Assembly: GCF_958979055.1 (NCBI RefSeq)
Contig: NC_084886.1
Location: 13,564,654-13,628,653 of the forward strand
From: Alnus glutinosa
Taxonomy: Eukaryota; Streptophyta; Magnoliopsida; Fagales; Betulaceae
Length of the DNA stretch: 64,000 nucleotides
Direction of reading: 5' to 3'
The position numbers and the translations under genes are program-made. Below the pieces are notes generated by a model that did not search any database, was not told the DNA's origin, and saw nothing but the letters and a program-made list of their open reading frames with translations. Of the stretch, positions 37,670 to 50,446 are shown piece after piece (position 1 is the first letter of the stretch; the number at the start of each line of letters is the position of its first letter).

Positions 37670-38836
37670 ACAGTATATTTAATATATTGAACCCTGACCC
37701 TAGTTTAGTGCTATATATAGTATATATACACGTATAACTAGGGTTTAGATTTGTGTACTACGTACACAAATAAAATATATGTTGCAAAAAATATATTATT
37801 CAACTTGGAGGTTAATACTATGTACATAATGTATATATATAATTTATATACCCTAACCCTAGATTTGTATATATATATTTAAACCTTATACTTTAATAAA
37901 TGAATACTGCTTTAATTTGTTATATATACACTTTTCTCCGTATATTTTATATATTGAATTCTAACCCTAGTTTAGTGCTATATATAGTATATATACTTAG
38001 GGTTAGGGTTTACATCCGTGTCATATATATCCCTTTTAGAATATATGCCAATTAACTTTCATGCAATACTATATCTATAATATTGTACATATACTATTTA
38101 TTAAAAAATAACCCTAGGTTGAAGCTATATATAACATATGTAGGGTTAGGGTTTACATTAACTTGGGTACGTACTATATATACATCTTGGTATTTTATCT
38201 CATAATTAATTAATACTAATTAAGCCATTGTTTATCTTAATACATGTGTTAATGGTATATTTTATATGTTGAACTCTAACATTATTTTAGTGCTATATAT
38301 AGTATATATACCAACATATATATTTTATCTGCACTTTGAAAAATTAATACTACTTTATATATACCAACATATATACTTTTTTGCGTGTGCTTTATTTATT
38401 GAACTCTAAAGTTTTGTATTCTAGTGCTATATGTGATATATACATTTAGGGTTATTTAGGGTTAGGGTTTACATTCGTGTACAATTTAAATACTTTAGAA
38501 AATATATGCCAAATAACTTCCAATTAATTTGCATATATATATATATAATATTCTACATATACAATTTATATACCCAGACCTTAGATTTGTGCCATATATA
38601 GTATGTGTACGTATATATAGTTGGGGTTTACTTTTGCGTACTATAAAAAATATATACATTTTTAAATTTTTCATGTTAAAAAAGTCTGAAACTACTTTAA
38701 ATATTTAATTTAATAGACTCTTACGTATCCTAACTAGTTTAGTGCTATATATACATATAGTATATAGACTTAGGATTAAAGTTTAGGGTTAAGTGCGTAT
38801 TTCAATATATATTTAATTAGGGTTAGGGTTTATGTA

Positions 38837-38840
<4 letters not shown>
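37480..38840 (+). repeat. Telomere-motif repeats of CACTA 2, unit B
   Basis: TTAGGGTTAGGGTTTA motifs alternate with CTATATATAGTATATATAC, as in CACTA 1 and at 17,280-18,060. (CT)n follows at 38,838-38,955. Confidence 0.8.
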
Positions 38841-38875
<35 letters not shown>

Positions 38876-38912
38876 CTATTCACTATTTCTCTCGTCGATC
38901 TCAACTCTCTCA

Positions 38913-38958
<46 letters not shown>

Positions 38959-39509
38959 CCCTTTGGCAAGCCACACCACTGTCCGTCCCCACTCTCTCCT
39001 AATATTTTTGTGATATTTTGGGGGAAAAAAATAGATTTATATATAATGTGGTTTTTAATTTTTTTTTTTGAAAAAAAATAAAAAATTTGCATTCTGCCAC
39101 GTGGCATATGACACATGCCGACTGTGACCACGTGGATTATGGTCCACAAGGTCGTAGTTGGTCACATGTCCATTGTACACGTGGCCACAGTCGACCACGT
39201 GGATTCGAGCCACGTTGCCAATTGTAGCCGCATGGACAATAATCCATGTGGCTATTATGCCACGTGGATCCAGTCCATATGGATGACACGTCAGCCACAT
39301 GGTTAATACACGTAGCTGACGTGTCGCGACATGGTCAGATTGCCACGTGGCACAATGGCGACGTAGACAACGTAGCCACGTTGCAAATTGTACATTTCGT
39401 AACAACCGGATCTACCACGCTGCCGACACGTCGCCAATGACACGTGGCGAACAGTTTGCCACATGGATGGGTGCCATACACGTGGCAAATTGCAATTTTT
39501 TTTGTAGTG

Positions 39510-40134
39510 TATGTCTGAGCCACCATTCAAAAGTATTATATAGAGGGGTCTATATGTAGAAACTTTCAAGGATGGATGATTAGAACTTCTACATATGTTC
39601 ACAACTATATAGTATATTTTAAATGTTTTTTGGATACTCCGTGTTTACTGTATTAGCTATTGGTAAATTGCGGCTGATATAGTGCTCGCATAACTAAAAA
39701 TAAAAAGAAATGTTAATTCTTTGTGAAAACTCAGTTAGTTTAATATCACTGAGGTCTTAGTATGTTTTATACTGAAACTATGGACTCATTTTTTTACCTA
39801 TATAATTATATAATTGTGGATACCCCATAACCGTGTAGTTTAACCGTCAGGAATGTTTTTCAAGAAGTTCTGGACGGTTCAAAATCGTCCAAAAATATGT
39901 GAATTTTTGTAGTGATTTCCTCTTTTTCAAAGAGTCTATGACTCTATGATTTCCTACCACATAGAATAGTTGTGTTTTTAGTTGTGTGAAAAATTGGCTG
40001 GAAATCATATTTCTTATTATTATTATTAAATATTCGATTTGCATGGATTAGCGCTAGTAATTAAGTTGCCTTTCAAAAGAGTAATGTAGAACCATTGACT
40101 TTCTTTTGCTTGGTGCCCTTTTGGCTTTTGCTCG
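39510..40134. other. LTR remnant and non-coding flank
   Basis: 39,510-39,838 is the continuation of the long LTR copy. 39,839-39,914 ends in TTTTTGTAGTG and looks like a truncated DNA-transposon terminus with GACGGTTCAAAATCGTCC. The rest is shared with unit A, with no gene. Confidence 0.6.
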
Positions 40135-40144
40135 GTGCACTTTG

Positions 40145-40351
40145 AATTAAGATCCCCTCAAATTCTTTGCCCGAATTTGATAGAATTCGGGCAGGTAGTT
40201 GTGAGTGAGCATTTATGAGACCCACCTGACCAAATAAAAGTTGGGCTGCCCAACTGCTTATCCGGTCAGATGAATCTCATAAATGCTTACTCACAACAAC
40301 CTGCCCGAATTGTATCAAATTCGGGCAAAAAATTTGAGGGGATCCTGATCA
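40145..40351. mobile_element. 207-bp MITE, MULE-like, unit B only
   Basis: Long inverted arms starting GATCCCCTCAAATTCTTTGC. A perfect 10-bp duplication GTGCACTTTG flanks it (40,135-40,144 and 40,352-40,361). Unit A has the empty site near 19,627. A relative is at 62,750-62,932. Confidence 0.9.
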
Positions 40352-41021
40352 GTGCACTTTGCCTTAATTAGAGCAACAAATTAATTAAAGTTAAAAGACG
40401 TACACCTCCATAGCCCATAGAGTCATGAGATATATATACAAATTCTAGGGCTTTTCGTCTGAATCATTAATATTTCAGGTTTTCTTTTTGTCCAATTTTT
40501 GCTTTGCGTTTCTATGGAACCACCGAGAAGTCGCAATCCCAGTTTACTGAGGACGAGGTCCCTATATTTCGTCTCAAATTCTTCGTTTCAATTGCTACAT
40601 ATGTATAATAAAAGTTATTGTCATTTTATTTTTAATTTTTTGAGATTTTTTTAGTTATTTAGTTTTTGTGATTCTTGATGGTTAGGTTGTATTAATGTGG
40701 CACATATATATGTTCCTAAACCCTAGCTGTAGCCAATATTGAGTTTTCCTTTGAAAAAGAAGATTCGATCCAGAGATTCATCGATCAAATGATAGTATTT
40801 TGGCCATCTCTTTAGATGTGCACGCCATGAACATTTGTTGCTCACTACAAAATTTTTGTTGTTTAATTCGCGTCTTTTGAAAAATGATATGAATAGTAGA
40901 ATAAACAAAATCAACTAATTGACGACACTGTAAAAACACATAATTTAGGAATAGATAAGAATAAGAAAGAGATACAGAGAATTAATGTAATTCGACCTAT
41001 GACCTATATCTACACGTCAAA

Positions 41022-41675
41022 GCCTTGAAACTTGAAGTTAAAGTTTTGTTTACCATTCGTGATGTCAAAGCAATAGTTGGGAGGATGGCAGATGTCCTGA
41101 ACGATGATTGGGATCTGATCTATGGGGGAAAGTACCTTGAGGATCACATGACATTTGCTTCTTATGACATCAAAGAAGAAACCATCTTAGAGATGTTTCC
41201 TGCCTTGATCCAGATATTTGTGAAGACATGGAGTGGGGAGACGAGCATTACTCTTGATGTGCATTAATATATATAAAACCATCAAAGATGTCAAGGACGA
41301 CAAGATTTTTCAGAAGTTGGCAGGTGTTCTGAACGATTATTGGAACCTGATCTATGCTAGCTGGAAAGCAACTTGAAGATCACATGACATTGGCTTCTTA
41401 ATTATGACATCAAAGAAGAAACTATCTAGCTTAGAGATGTTTCCTGCCTTGATCCAGATATTTTTTAAGACATGGTGTGGGAAGATCATTACTCTTGATG
41501 TACAACGATGTAACACCATCAAAGAAGTCGAGGACAAGCTTCGTCAGAGAGGAATTTCCCTTTTTCGTCGGAGCATTTAGTTATTCAATGGGAAAAGGCT
41601 TGAAGACAACCGTGATCTAGCAAGTTATATATATGGTGCATGTCCTTAAGGATTCCACCCTCCGTACGATGGTAC

Positions 41676-41690
<15 letters not shown>
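41022..41690 (+). pseudogene. Polyubiquitin-like pseudogene, unit B
   Basis: Duplicate of 20,303-20,966 with the same three degenerate ubiquitin-like repeats and the same main breaks, so it was already a pseudogene before the segmental duplication. Further small insertions are unique to this copy (for example near 41,245, 41,300 and 41,360). A fourth fragment lies at about 43,257-43,365, separated by the hAT insertion at 41,752. Confidence 0.8.
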
Positions 41691-41723
<33 letters not shown>

Positions 41724-41751
41724 CAAGTTGATTACATATGTGTGTATGTCT

Positions 41752-42011
41752 TAGGGTTGTCAATTTTTGACAGGACCCGCGAACCCGACACGAACAAGAC
41801 ACTGAAAAATAGGGTTTGGGTTTTATATAATCGGGTTCAGGTCATAATCGGGTCAACCCGATTACAATCGTGTCTGGCGGGTTGACCCGTCAGACACGAT
41901 TCTGACTCGGTTATTAAAAAAAAAAAAACACTAACCTGAAAGTCCGAAACGAAATGCCCATTTGTAATTCACTGATTCTGTAAAACATATGAAAATTGAA
42001 GGAGAGATGCA

Positions 42012-42050
<39 letters not shown>

Positions 42051-42929
42051 GGTTGAGGGAGAGATGCAGATGAGAGGGAGAGAACCCGAGAGAGACACAC
42101 AGAGAGGGACCAAGCAGAAGAGACTCAAGAGAGAGAGACGAAACAAGGAGAGAGAGCTAGAAAAGCGGGAGAAGACCCTATGAAGTATGAACCCCGTGAC
42201 TGTCGACGCCGTGGGAACCAGGACCCGATCTTTCAGTGGATCAACGCCGGCGAAGCAGAAGGTGATTTCTAGCCATTTGAAGTGATTTCCGGTGACTGGG
42301 AAGAAAACTACCCCTTTGATGATTTCCGATGGGTTTCTCATAAACTCTTAAGGGTAATTTCTTGTAATTGATTGAGTGATAAATTCTGGAGTATTTTTGT
42401 GTTGTTTGATTATGGATTTATGGGTATGTAATTAATGTGAATTTCTTGTTGGTTTTTGGTGTGGGGTGTGATCTCCCCTGTTTTGGCTGATCATAAGAAT
42501 GGAGTTGGGCTATTGTGGTATAAAATTTTGAATGTGTGTATGTGTTGACTAAGTAGTGGTGCAAGAACTGATTTTTGATTGAATTTATGGGTTTTGGGTT
42601 GATGTTAGCCGATTGAAACTAGGTGGCCGTGGTGATTTTGGATGGTATTTTGATGTTAGCTGTGTATGGATTGATTTGGGGGTTATTTAGGTGTTGCGGC
42701 CAAGCCCTGTTCCGGCCAGTTACTGTAGTATACAGCAACCATACTATGAAATTGATGTCGGGTTGGGTTAACGGGTTACATGATTATTAGTCGTGTTTAT
42801 CGGGTCGTGTTCAGGTCACGTGTTACAACCCGATTAACAATCGGGTCGGGTTCGTGTCAGACCCATTTACTTAATCGGGTCAGTCGGATTGACACAAACC
42901 CGACTCGCGAACCCGAATTACCAAGCCTA
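41752..42929. mobile_element. 1.18-kb non-autonomous hAT element, unit B only
   Basis: Imperfect terminal inverted repeats TAGGGTTGTCAATTTTTG and the complement of ATTACCAAGCCTA. Subterminal regions are full of CGGGTTCG, CGGGTC and GACCCG words in both orientations. An 8-bp target duplication is present (GTATGTCT at 41,744-41,751, GTATATCT at 42,930-42,937), and unit A has the empty site near 21,125. The interior has (GA)n and no transposase. Confidence 0.85.
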
Positions 42930-42937
42930 GTATATCT

Positions 42938-43903
42938 ATATTGTTGGCATGTATATATAGGCCTCTTCTATAGAATATTTAGTATGATTCAAGATTATAC
43001 AGCTTTATTCTCAACATGATATCAGATTTAAAAGTCTTAAGTTCGAACCTTGTCTCCATCAATTCATCGATCTCTCATTTTAATTAAATATCTCACGTGT
43101 TGGGTCTTACTGATTAAGGGAGAGTTTGAATCTACAAGTGCAGAAGAGTATTAGAATATTAATTAAATTATTAAATTTACTATTTTTCTATCAATTTAAA
43201 CTTTTAAAATAAATGGTGATTTAACATACACGAATCATCCACCTCTAAAAATAGCTTGATCCAGATATTTGTTAAGACATGGACTGGGGAGACCATTACT
43301 CTTGATGTACAACCATGTAAACCATCAAAGTTGCCATGCAAGGAAAAGATTTTTCCGAAACTAATTAAGGATTCCTCATGATCATCATCAATTTGTATCT
43401 CTACATAATCTATAATATTTAATTAGAAAATATGGCGAAAGTATCTTCCTTACAGCTTATTCAGACGTGATGCCAACAGGGTCAATTACAAACAGGAAAA
43501 AAATTTTAAAAAAAAAAAAAACACCTCTAGTGGTTCATGCATGTGCTATCTAGCTTCCTTTTATCTCTTGGACAAAGTTTCAGAAACTTTCTGGAATTTG
43601 AAAGCTAGCTCTATGAAGCAACTTCTGCTTGGAATTGAATGTTCCTTAATTAGTCTATTTAAGCCTGCTGCATGCGTCTGATAATCTTTGATGGAGATTT
43701 CAACGACACATATATATAGGTTCCTTTGTGGTTTGAGTTCCTTCCACGTACAGCTTGACGAGATCCATTTGAATATATATATATTCACATCCATTTCGTG
43801 ATCTTACGGCAGAAAACAATGAATATTGCGACTGATCGAGTTTAAACATCTATTTTATTTTAATTTATCACACATTTCCTCTTCAACTCTCATCATTATT
43901 CAT
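42938..43903. other. Non-coding sequence downstream of the CRIB gene
   Basis: Homologous to 21,130-22,151. It holds the extra ubiquitin-like fragment (43,257-43,365) and the probable 3' UTR of the CRIB gene at its right end. Confidence 0.6.
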
Positions 43904-46308
43904 TTATATCCTCACTCCCTCCTTTTCCAAAACCGAGTTTATAAGGTGGTTCTGATCATTGCTCTTCATCAGCCCATGCCCAGATCCGGAATCAGATCCC
44001 ACATCTGTGAAATGGATGTCCGGTAAAGAATTCTGTTCTTTTGACCTCGACGACTTTATTGACCCGCCGCCCTTTGACTTCCTCCGGCGAGATTGTTTGG
44101 GGACAGCAGGCAGGTCTTGTGATGGCAACTCTTTTCCATTTATCGAATTCCGGTGCCGTCTCGTGTGCCGTGCACTGCCTGGTGAATCTCGGCATGGGGA
44201 ATCCATTAGTACTGATGCATCCGTTGAGCGGTGGCGCCTGGAGTGCTTTGGTGCATCACAGCTCCGTCGAGGGGAGTTAGCAGGTGAGCCATGGCCACTT
44301 CCTGCTGATTTAATATGTTGGAGCAGGGATTCTTTAATCCCAGCGCCACTTCGCTTTATGTGATCTACAAAAAAAACATCTTACCACTGTTAGAGAACCG
44401 GTAGCAGTTTTTTTAAATTTTATTCACTTTCTTAAACGTAGAAATTTCTTTTAAAAAAGTCATTAAATCATATTCTTTTGTTGTTCTCTAGATTAAGTAA
44501 ACATCAAGAAAATTAAAAGTTGTACTATAAATTTAGATAAGCAAAAAAATGATTTTTTTAACAAATTATTTTAATTAAAAAAAAAAAAAAAAACTTTTTA
44601 TTTTCTCTCTCATTTTTGTAGCATTTATTTAAATTAAAAAATATTTAAATTATTTATCTTTCCTCTCTCTTTTCCTAGCATTTAAAATAAATAAATATAT
44701 ATAAATGATATAGGAAAAGGATAAGGAAAGCTATTTAGATATGAAAGCAAAAAGTGACTTAATTTCCTAAATTGAAGAAAAGTTTTAAGGGAAGCTGTTG
44801 CTCGTGCTCAGCTCTGGTGTCTTGTCAGGTGCCAAATAATGTGAAAAAAAATTCAAAATTCAGTTTTATTTTTTTTTCTTTTTTGGAAACTTAATTCACT
44901 TACAACCCCTCCTTGAAGCATAAGCGATTTTACAATCATAACCTTATAATTTAAAAATTTGCAAGGTTGGTATCGGTATCTCATGTTTCAGCATTTTTTA
45001 ATTTCACCAAATTTTTATTAAAATGCCCAAAATTCCTTTTTTTTTAAAAAAAAAAAAAATAAAACCAAAAATAAAATAAAATAATAAATGCTTTGGACTC
45101 ACCAACGGCTTGGCGGTAGGTTTAGTGACCAATTTTCACTAGTTTTTTCTTTTTCAAAAAGAGGGGCATTATGGGCATTTTAACAAAAAATTAGTAAAAT
45201 TAAAAAGGACTAAAACATGGGATATCAACTTTATATAAATTTTTAAACTGTGCGTATATAATTGCAAAACTACTCATATATATTTTGGGGGTACAAGTCA
45301 ATTAAGTTTCCCCTTACTTTTTTTGTAATAAAAAAAGCCTTAACTCAACCTCATCAAGGTATGGATCCAAGCGACTAATATTAATAGAATTAAAGATTTC
45401 TATTTTACGAATCGAACTCTCATCCTAGCATCACTCTGAAAATTTCTTGAAGGCCACTAAACCATTATCATCTATGATTTTTCCTTGTTTGATCTTTTCA
45501 ATACTGAACCATCGACTTAAAAAAAAAAAAAAATTTAAAAACAAAAATGGCTAAAAATTGCCAAATTGGCTATCTAATTTGAAGGCCTAATTCCAGCAAT
45601 ATACTTGTAAATTAAATGATATGACTTTAGAAGAAGCAAACCTTCAGGTGACAATTTAGCTGCTCCAAAAGAATCGAATGGCCCGGACGAGACTTCTGGT
45701 ACTGTAGAATTAAACCCCCTCATCTGCACAAACCATATCAGCGCAATCATAGTTTTGTAAATAATCTACAGAAAATGCGGTTGATGCCCAATTAATCTTG
45801 GTGTTAACGAAACTTGGAAACATCAACGAATTGCCTCTGGTTAATTAATATCAAGAGATTGAGGAGGCAAGGAAGAGAGAGAATGAATAGTATATGTACG
45901 TTAAAGTACTATTGATTAAATAATTAAATTTATCTCTTTTTATAAGGTTAAATTTTTAGAATAAATAGTAATTTAGCAATATATACCCAGCTCGGCGTAT
46001 TCGACTTTGCAGATGGGCCGTCCCACCCAATGTGGGCAACATGCTTTACATCCGTGGGGTACCCAATTTGCATTTCTGGTTCTTTTTGATCATCTGCAAA
46101 AAAAAAATCCAGAGTTTTTGTGATCACCTCGCATTCTTTTACAATTTAGATTGAGAAAACAATTATATAACTTTACTCATTGATTAGAATCTATAGGAGA
46201 AGAAATGCTCAAGCTTGCTTAATTGTAAGGAGGAATTGCTGTAAACTAACCAAATATCTGTGATATGTATCTTAGGCCTTTCAAAATACCCTTCACCTTG
46301 GTCGTCAT
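43904..46308 (-). CDS. ROP-interactive CRIB motif protein (RIC1/RIC3-like), complete
   Basis: Four exons read from GT/AG sites and frame: 46,251-46,308, 45,987-46,093, 45,642-45,723 and 43,904-44,364, together 708 nt for 235 aa. The N-terminus reads [14 protein letters not shown], a hallmark of this plant family. The CRIB motif is at 29-42, [14 protein letters not shown], with the invariant His37, His40 and Gly42. The rest is basic, Ser-rich and probably disordered. RIC proteins bind GTP-loaded ROP/RAC GTPases through this motif and pass the signal to actin, microtubules or calcium at the cell cortex. The next genes to the right are GLTP genes, as in Arabidopsis RIC1-GLTP1, which favours the RIC1/RIC3 group. 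Exon joins are phase-consistent; exact orthology is inferred. Confidence 0.88.
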
Positions 46309-48120
46309 TTCGGCTCAACCACTTCGCTATATGCACCAGAGATCAGATCGACCTTACACCGGCAGAGTTCAGGCCCGGCTTCCGGACTTCAAACGTAAAG
46401 AAACAAAGAAAATTTATACGATTCCCTCAATGTGAGATCTGTTCACACGCAGAGACGATCAAGAAGAACATAAGTTGGCAAAACTGCACGACATTCCTGG
46501 CTGGTGTGCTTATGTTGGATTCAAAATCGCATTTTTCGACCATACCGTTGCATAACTACTCAACTGTATATGCAACAATCATGTCTTGAAAACATTGTAA
46601 CCATGTGAACAACAAAACTTACGAAACAAGAAATACACGAAAATATGTAAAATTGTTCTCTCTAGCAATTCTTAACTGTTACATTGTGTATGGAAAATCG
46701 CAGGAACATGGGTTTTGTTCGATGGCCCCGTGTACGTCGACGACGCGGTTTTCGTTCCGGCTGACAGCTGTCACGTAAAAACCAACGTACAGCTGACCGG
46801 ATTTTCAGGCACACGTACATCCAGAAAGGTAGAGCTACAAATCCATGGCCATTGGGCTGGCTAAATATGGGCGGCTTTCTCAACTGTCCGTTTGTGAAAG
46901 CGCGGAAAAACGGTTGGTAATGAAATGTATGGCACCAATGGAGAACAATGCTTTAATTTACGCATTTAATTACTGCTTCTTTATTCAAATTAGAGTTATA
47001 AAAACCTGTGGTTTAAAAAATACGCTTATCAAACTAAGCAAATTAATCCTGTCCAAAAATCCCCCAAAAATACAAGCCAGAGACACTCGTATGGTGGGGG
47101 TAATTAGCCCATAAATTGATACTAGCTAGTGAAATTTTTGGGTCCTATATAGAATTTGTGATTTTTTTTTATATTAAAAAAAAAAAAAAAAAAACAATTA
47201 ACAGTACTCCAAGTATACGCGTTTTTTTCTTCAAATTAATCATTACATATATTGACTTTCCATCCTAAAAAAAAGTAATTAGAATGACTAATTTGCACCA
47301 CTACAGCGTCAATAACATGCCACGTTGTGTAGAGAGTCAAACGATATTTTCAAAAAATAAATAAATAAGAGCAAGCGAGCAGAGCCAAAAAAAAATAGTA
47401 GAGGCCGTGAAAGACTACTTTGTGACCTCCTCATGGAATGGCTGGAGGGAGGCCACCTCCGCCTCCGGCCCTCCCCTCCTTCCAACCCTTCAGGGGTGTA
47501 GGTCGTGAAGTGGGGGGAGGGGAGGCTGCTACCGCCTCTCCCTATTTCCACAATTCCACCCACTCGATGAGGCTGGATCCCAAAGTGGGCTCTATGACCG
47601 ACACCTCAGCCTTTCCTCTCTCTGTTCAACGTGCATTGATGTTAGTGTATATGACGTGGCAAAATATCAACATGCTAACCCCATTAATTTTTTGGATGGG
47701 AAAAGCAATTGAAGAATCAATTTTATAAATGCAAATTACTTTAGTTGTTAAAATTAGAAACTTATACAATAAAGTTATGCTCAATGTTTTAATTTATCTC
47801 AGAAAATAAACAGCTTTATTTTTAAATGGAAATATCACCAAAAAAAATAATTAAAAAAAATAAATTTTAAGGCACTATCGCTAACATGACCCACATGTCC
47901 AGGCAGATGTTTGGACAGTCGAAAACCTACTCGGACAATTAGGCCCCATAAGGTGCTCTCTAACAATTGCTTGTTGGTGAGCGTGGGAGAGCGTAAAAAA
48001 ATGATTTACACATATAAGAAACGTAAACTGTAATACTCCTCGAGAATTTTTTTTTTTTTTCTCAAATAAAAATATTTTCAAGTTAACCAATAGTTTATGT
48101 TCCGCTAAACACTAAAAAAA

Positions 48121-48158
<38 letters not shown>

Positions 48159-48298
48159 ATACCAAAACAATCTAGGGCTAAATTAAAATCACGTGAAACC
48201 AAGGATTAGTTGTTGAGATCGTTCCATTAGATTTTCCATCAATTTCTCAAAATAAGTATGTAAAATTTCAACTGTACCCGTGAAAATGATTGAAAATA

Positions 48299-48344
<46 letters not shown>

Positions 48345-48509
48345 ATGAGGAGTGTTCAATCATCCCCTCACCTTAGGCCTAAGACCGCCTCCACCAACTT
48401 CTTTTGTAGTTTTATTATTTAGAAATATAATTGATATTTCATATAACTGTTATTAAAAATTAATTAAACAAATAAACAAAAATGATCTATTTGAAAATCA
48501 ACTGAAACC
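46309..48509. other. Upstream region of the CRIB gene and intergenic sequence
   Basis: Promoter and 5' leader of the CRIB gene are expected in the first few hundred bases. A GC-richer stretch lies at 47,400-47,640 with CCTCC repeats. Long A-tracts are at 47,178-47,194, 48,123-48,156 and 48,301-48,341. Frames of 73-109 codons here show no domain. No gene called. Confidence 0.5.
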
Positions 48510-49621
<1,112 letters not shown>

Positions 49622-49945
49622 TGTTAAAATGTCTCACATTACTAAGAGATCCTTGTCTTGTAGACTTTATAAGTTATGAACACCTCTCATCTTTCAAGGC
49701 GTCTTTTGAGAGTGAGTAAGGCTCATGGACTTTTACATGGTATCAGAGTAGGTTTATTTGACAATAATGGGTCTTTTCCTCCCGTTATTGAACATGTGTT
49801 TGACCAAAGATGTCACACGTGAGGGGACGTGTTAAAGTGTTTCACATTGCTAAGAGATCATTGTCTAATAGACTTTATAAGCCATGGACACCCCTCATCT
49901 CTCAATGAGTCATTTGAGGATGAGTAAGGCCCATAAACTTTTACA
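49622..49945 (+). mobile_element. TRIM retroelement (terminal-repeat retrotransposon in miniature)
   Basis: Two 116-bp LTRs in direct orientation, 49,622-49,737 and 49,830-49,945, both starting TGTTAAA and ending TTTTACA. The left LTR is followed at once by a primer-binding site TGGTATCAGAG. The right LTR is preceded by a purine-rich GTGAGGGGACG. The internal part is about 92 bp and non-coding. Flanks AATAG and AATAA look like a 5-bp target duplication with one change. The whole is 324 bp. It lies in a roughly 700-bp segment (49,497-50,195) that copy 2 of the GLTP duplication lacks. Confidence 0.88.
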
Positions 49946-50028
49946 AATAAGCAGAAAAGCATATTCACTATTCACACTACAAACAGTTTTTTATTGATTT
50001 CTCTCTTCCTTCCCTTCTTTCACACACA

Positions 50029-50059
<31 letters not shown>

Positions 50060-50316
50060 CCAAACAAAATAATATTTAAAGAAAATAAAGAGTAGAATAG
50101 GTAATCTGATAGAGAGAGTGTAGAAAAAACAGTAACTAAAGTAGAGAATTATACTTTTTCAATAGCTACTTTGGCTAGTATTGCTACATATGCCTATAAT
50201 TTACCAGGTCTCAAATTTAGAAGCCAAAGCAAATTATCCAATGCTCAAAAATAAAAGAGATAACTTGAAGCAGTCGCCACTAATGAAGACATTTTCCTCA
50301 TGAAGCCTTCAGATCA

Positions 50317-50407
50317 TCAAAAGCCTACACTAGCCTGTGTCAAGAGAGGCACTTCCGTGAGTCTCTAATTACACAATATAAATAGCTATAAAAAAAATAA
50401 TAATAAT

Positions 50408-50446
<39 letters not shown>

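Larger units (their letters stand above)
33002..39509. mobile_element. CACTA (En/Spm) transposon 2, with a nested 3.7-kb insertion
   Basis: Termini are CACTACAAAAAATC at 33,002 and TTTTTTTTGTAGTG ending at 39,509. The 3-bp duplication TAT is perfect (32,999-33,001 and 39,510-39,512), and the uninterrupted target is in the related LTR near 2,800. Dense CACGTGG subterminal motifs lie at 33,025-33,150 plus 36,880-37,150 and at 39,095-39,485. Telomere-motif repeats cover 37,480-38,840. No transposase coding sequence is present, so it is non-autonomous, like a dSpm derivative. Confidence 0.9.
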
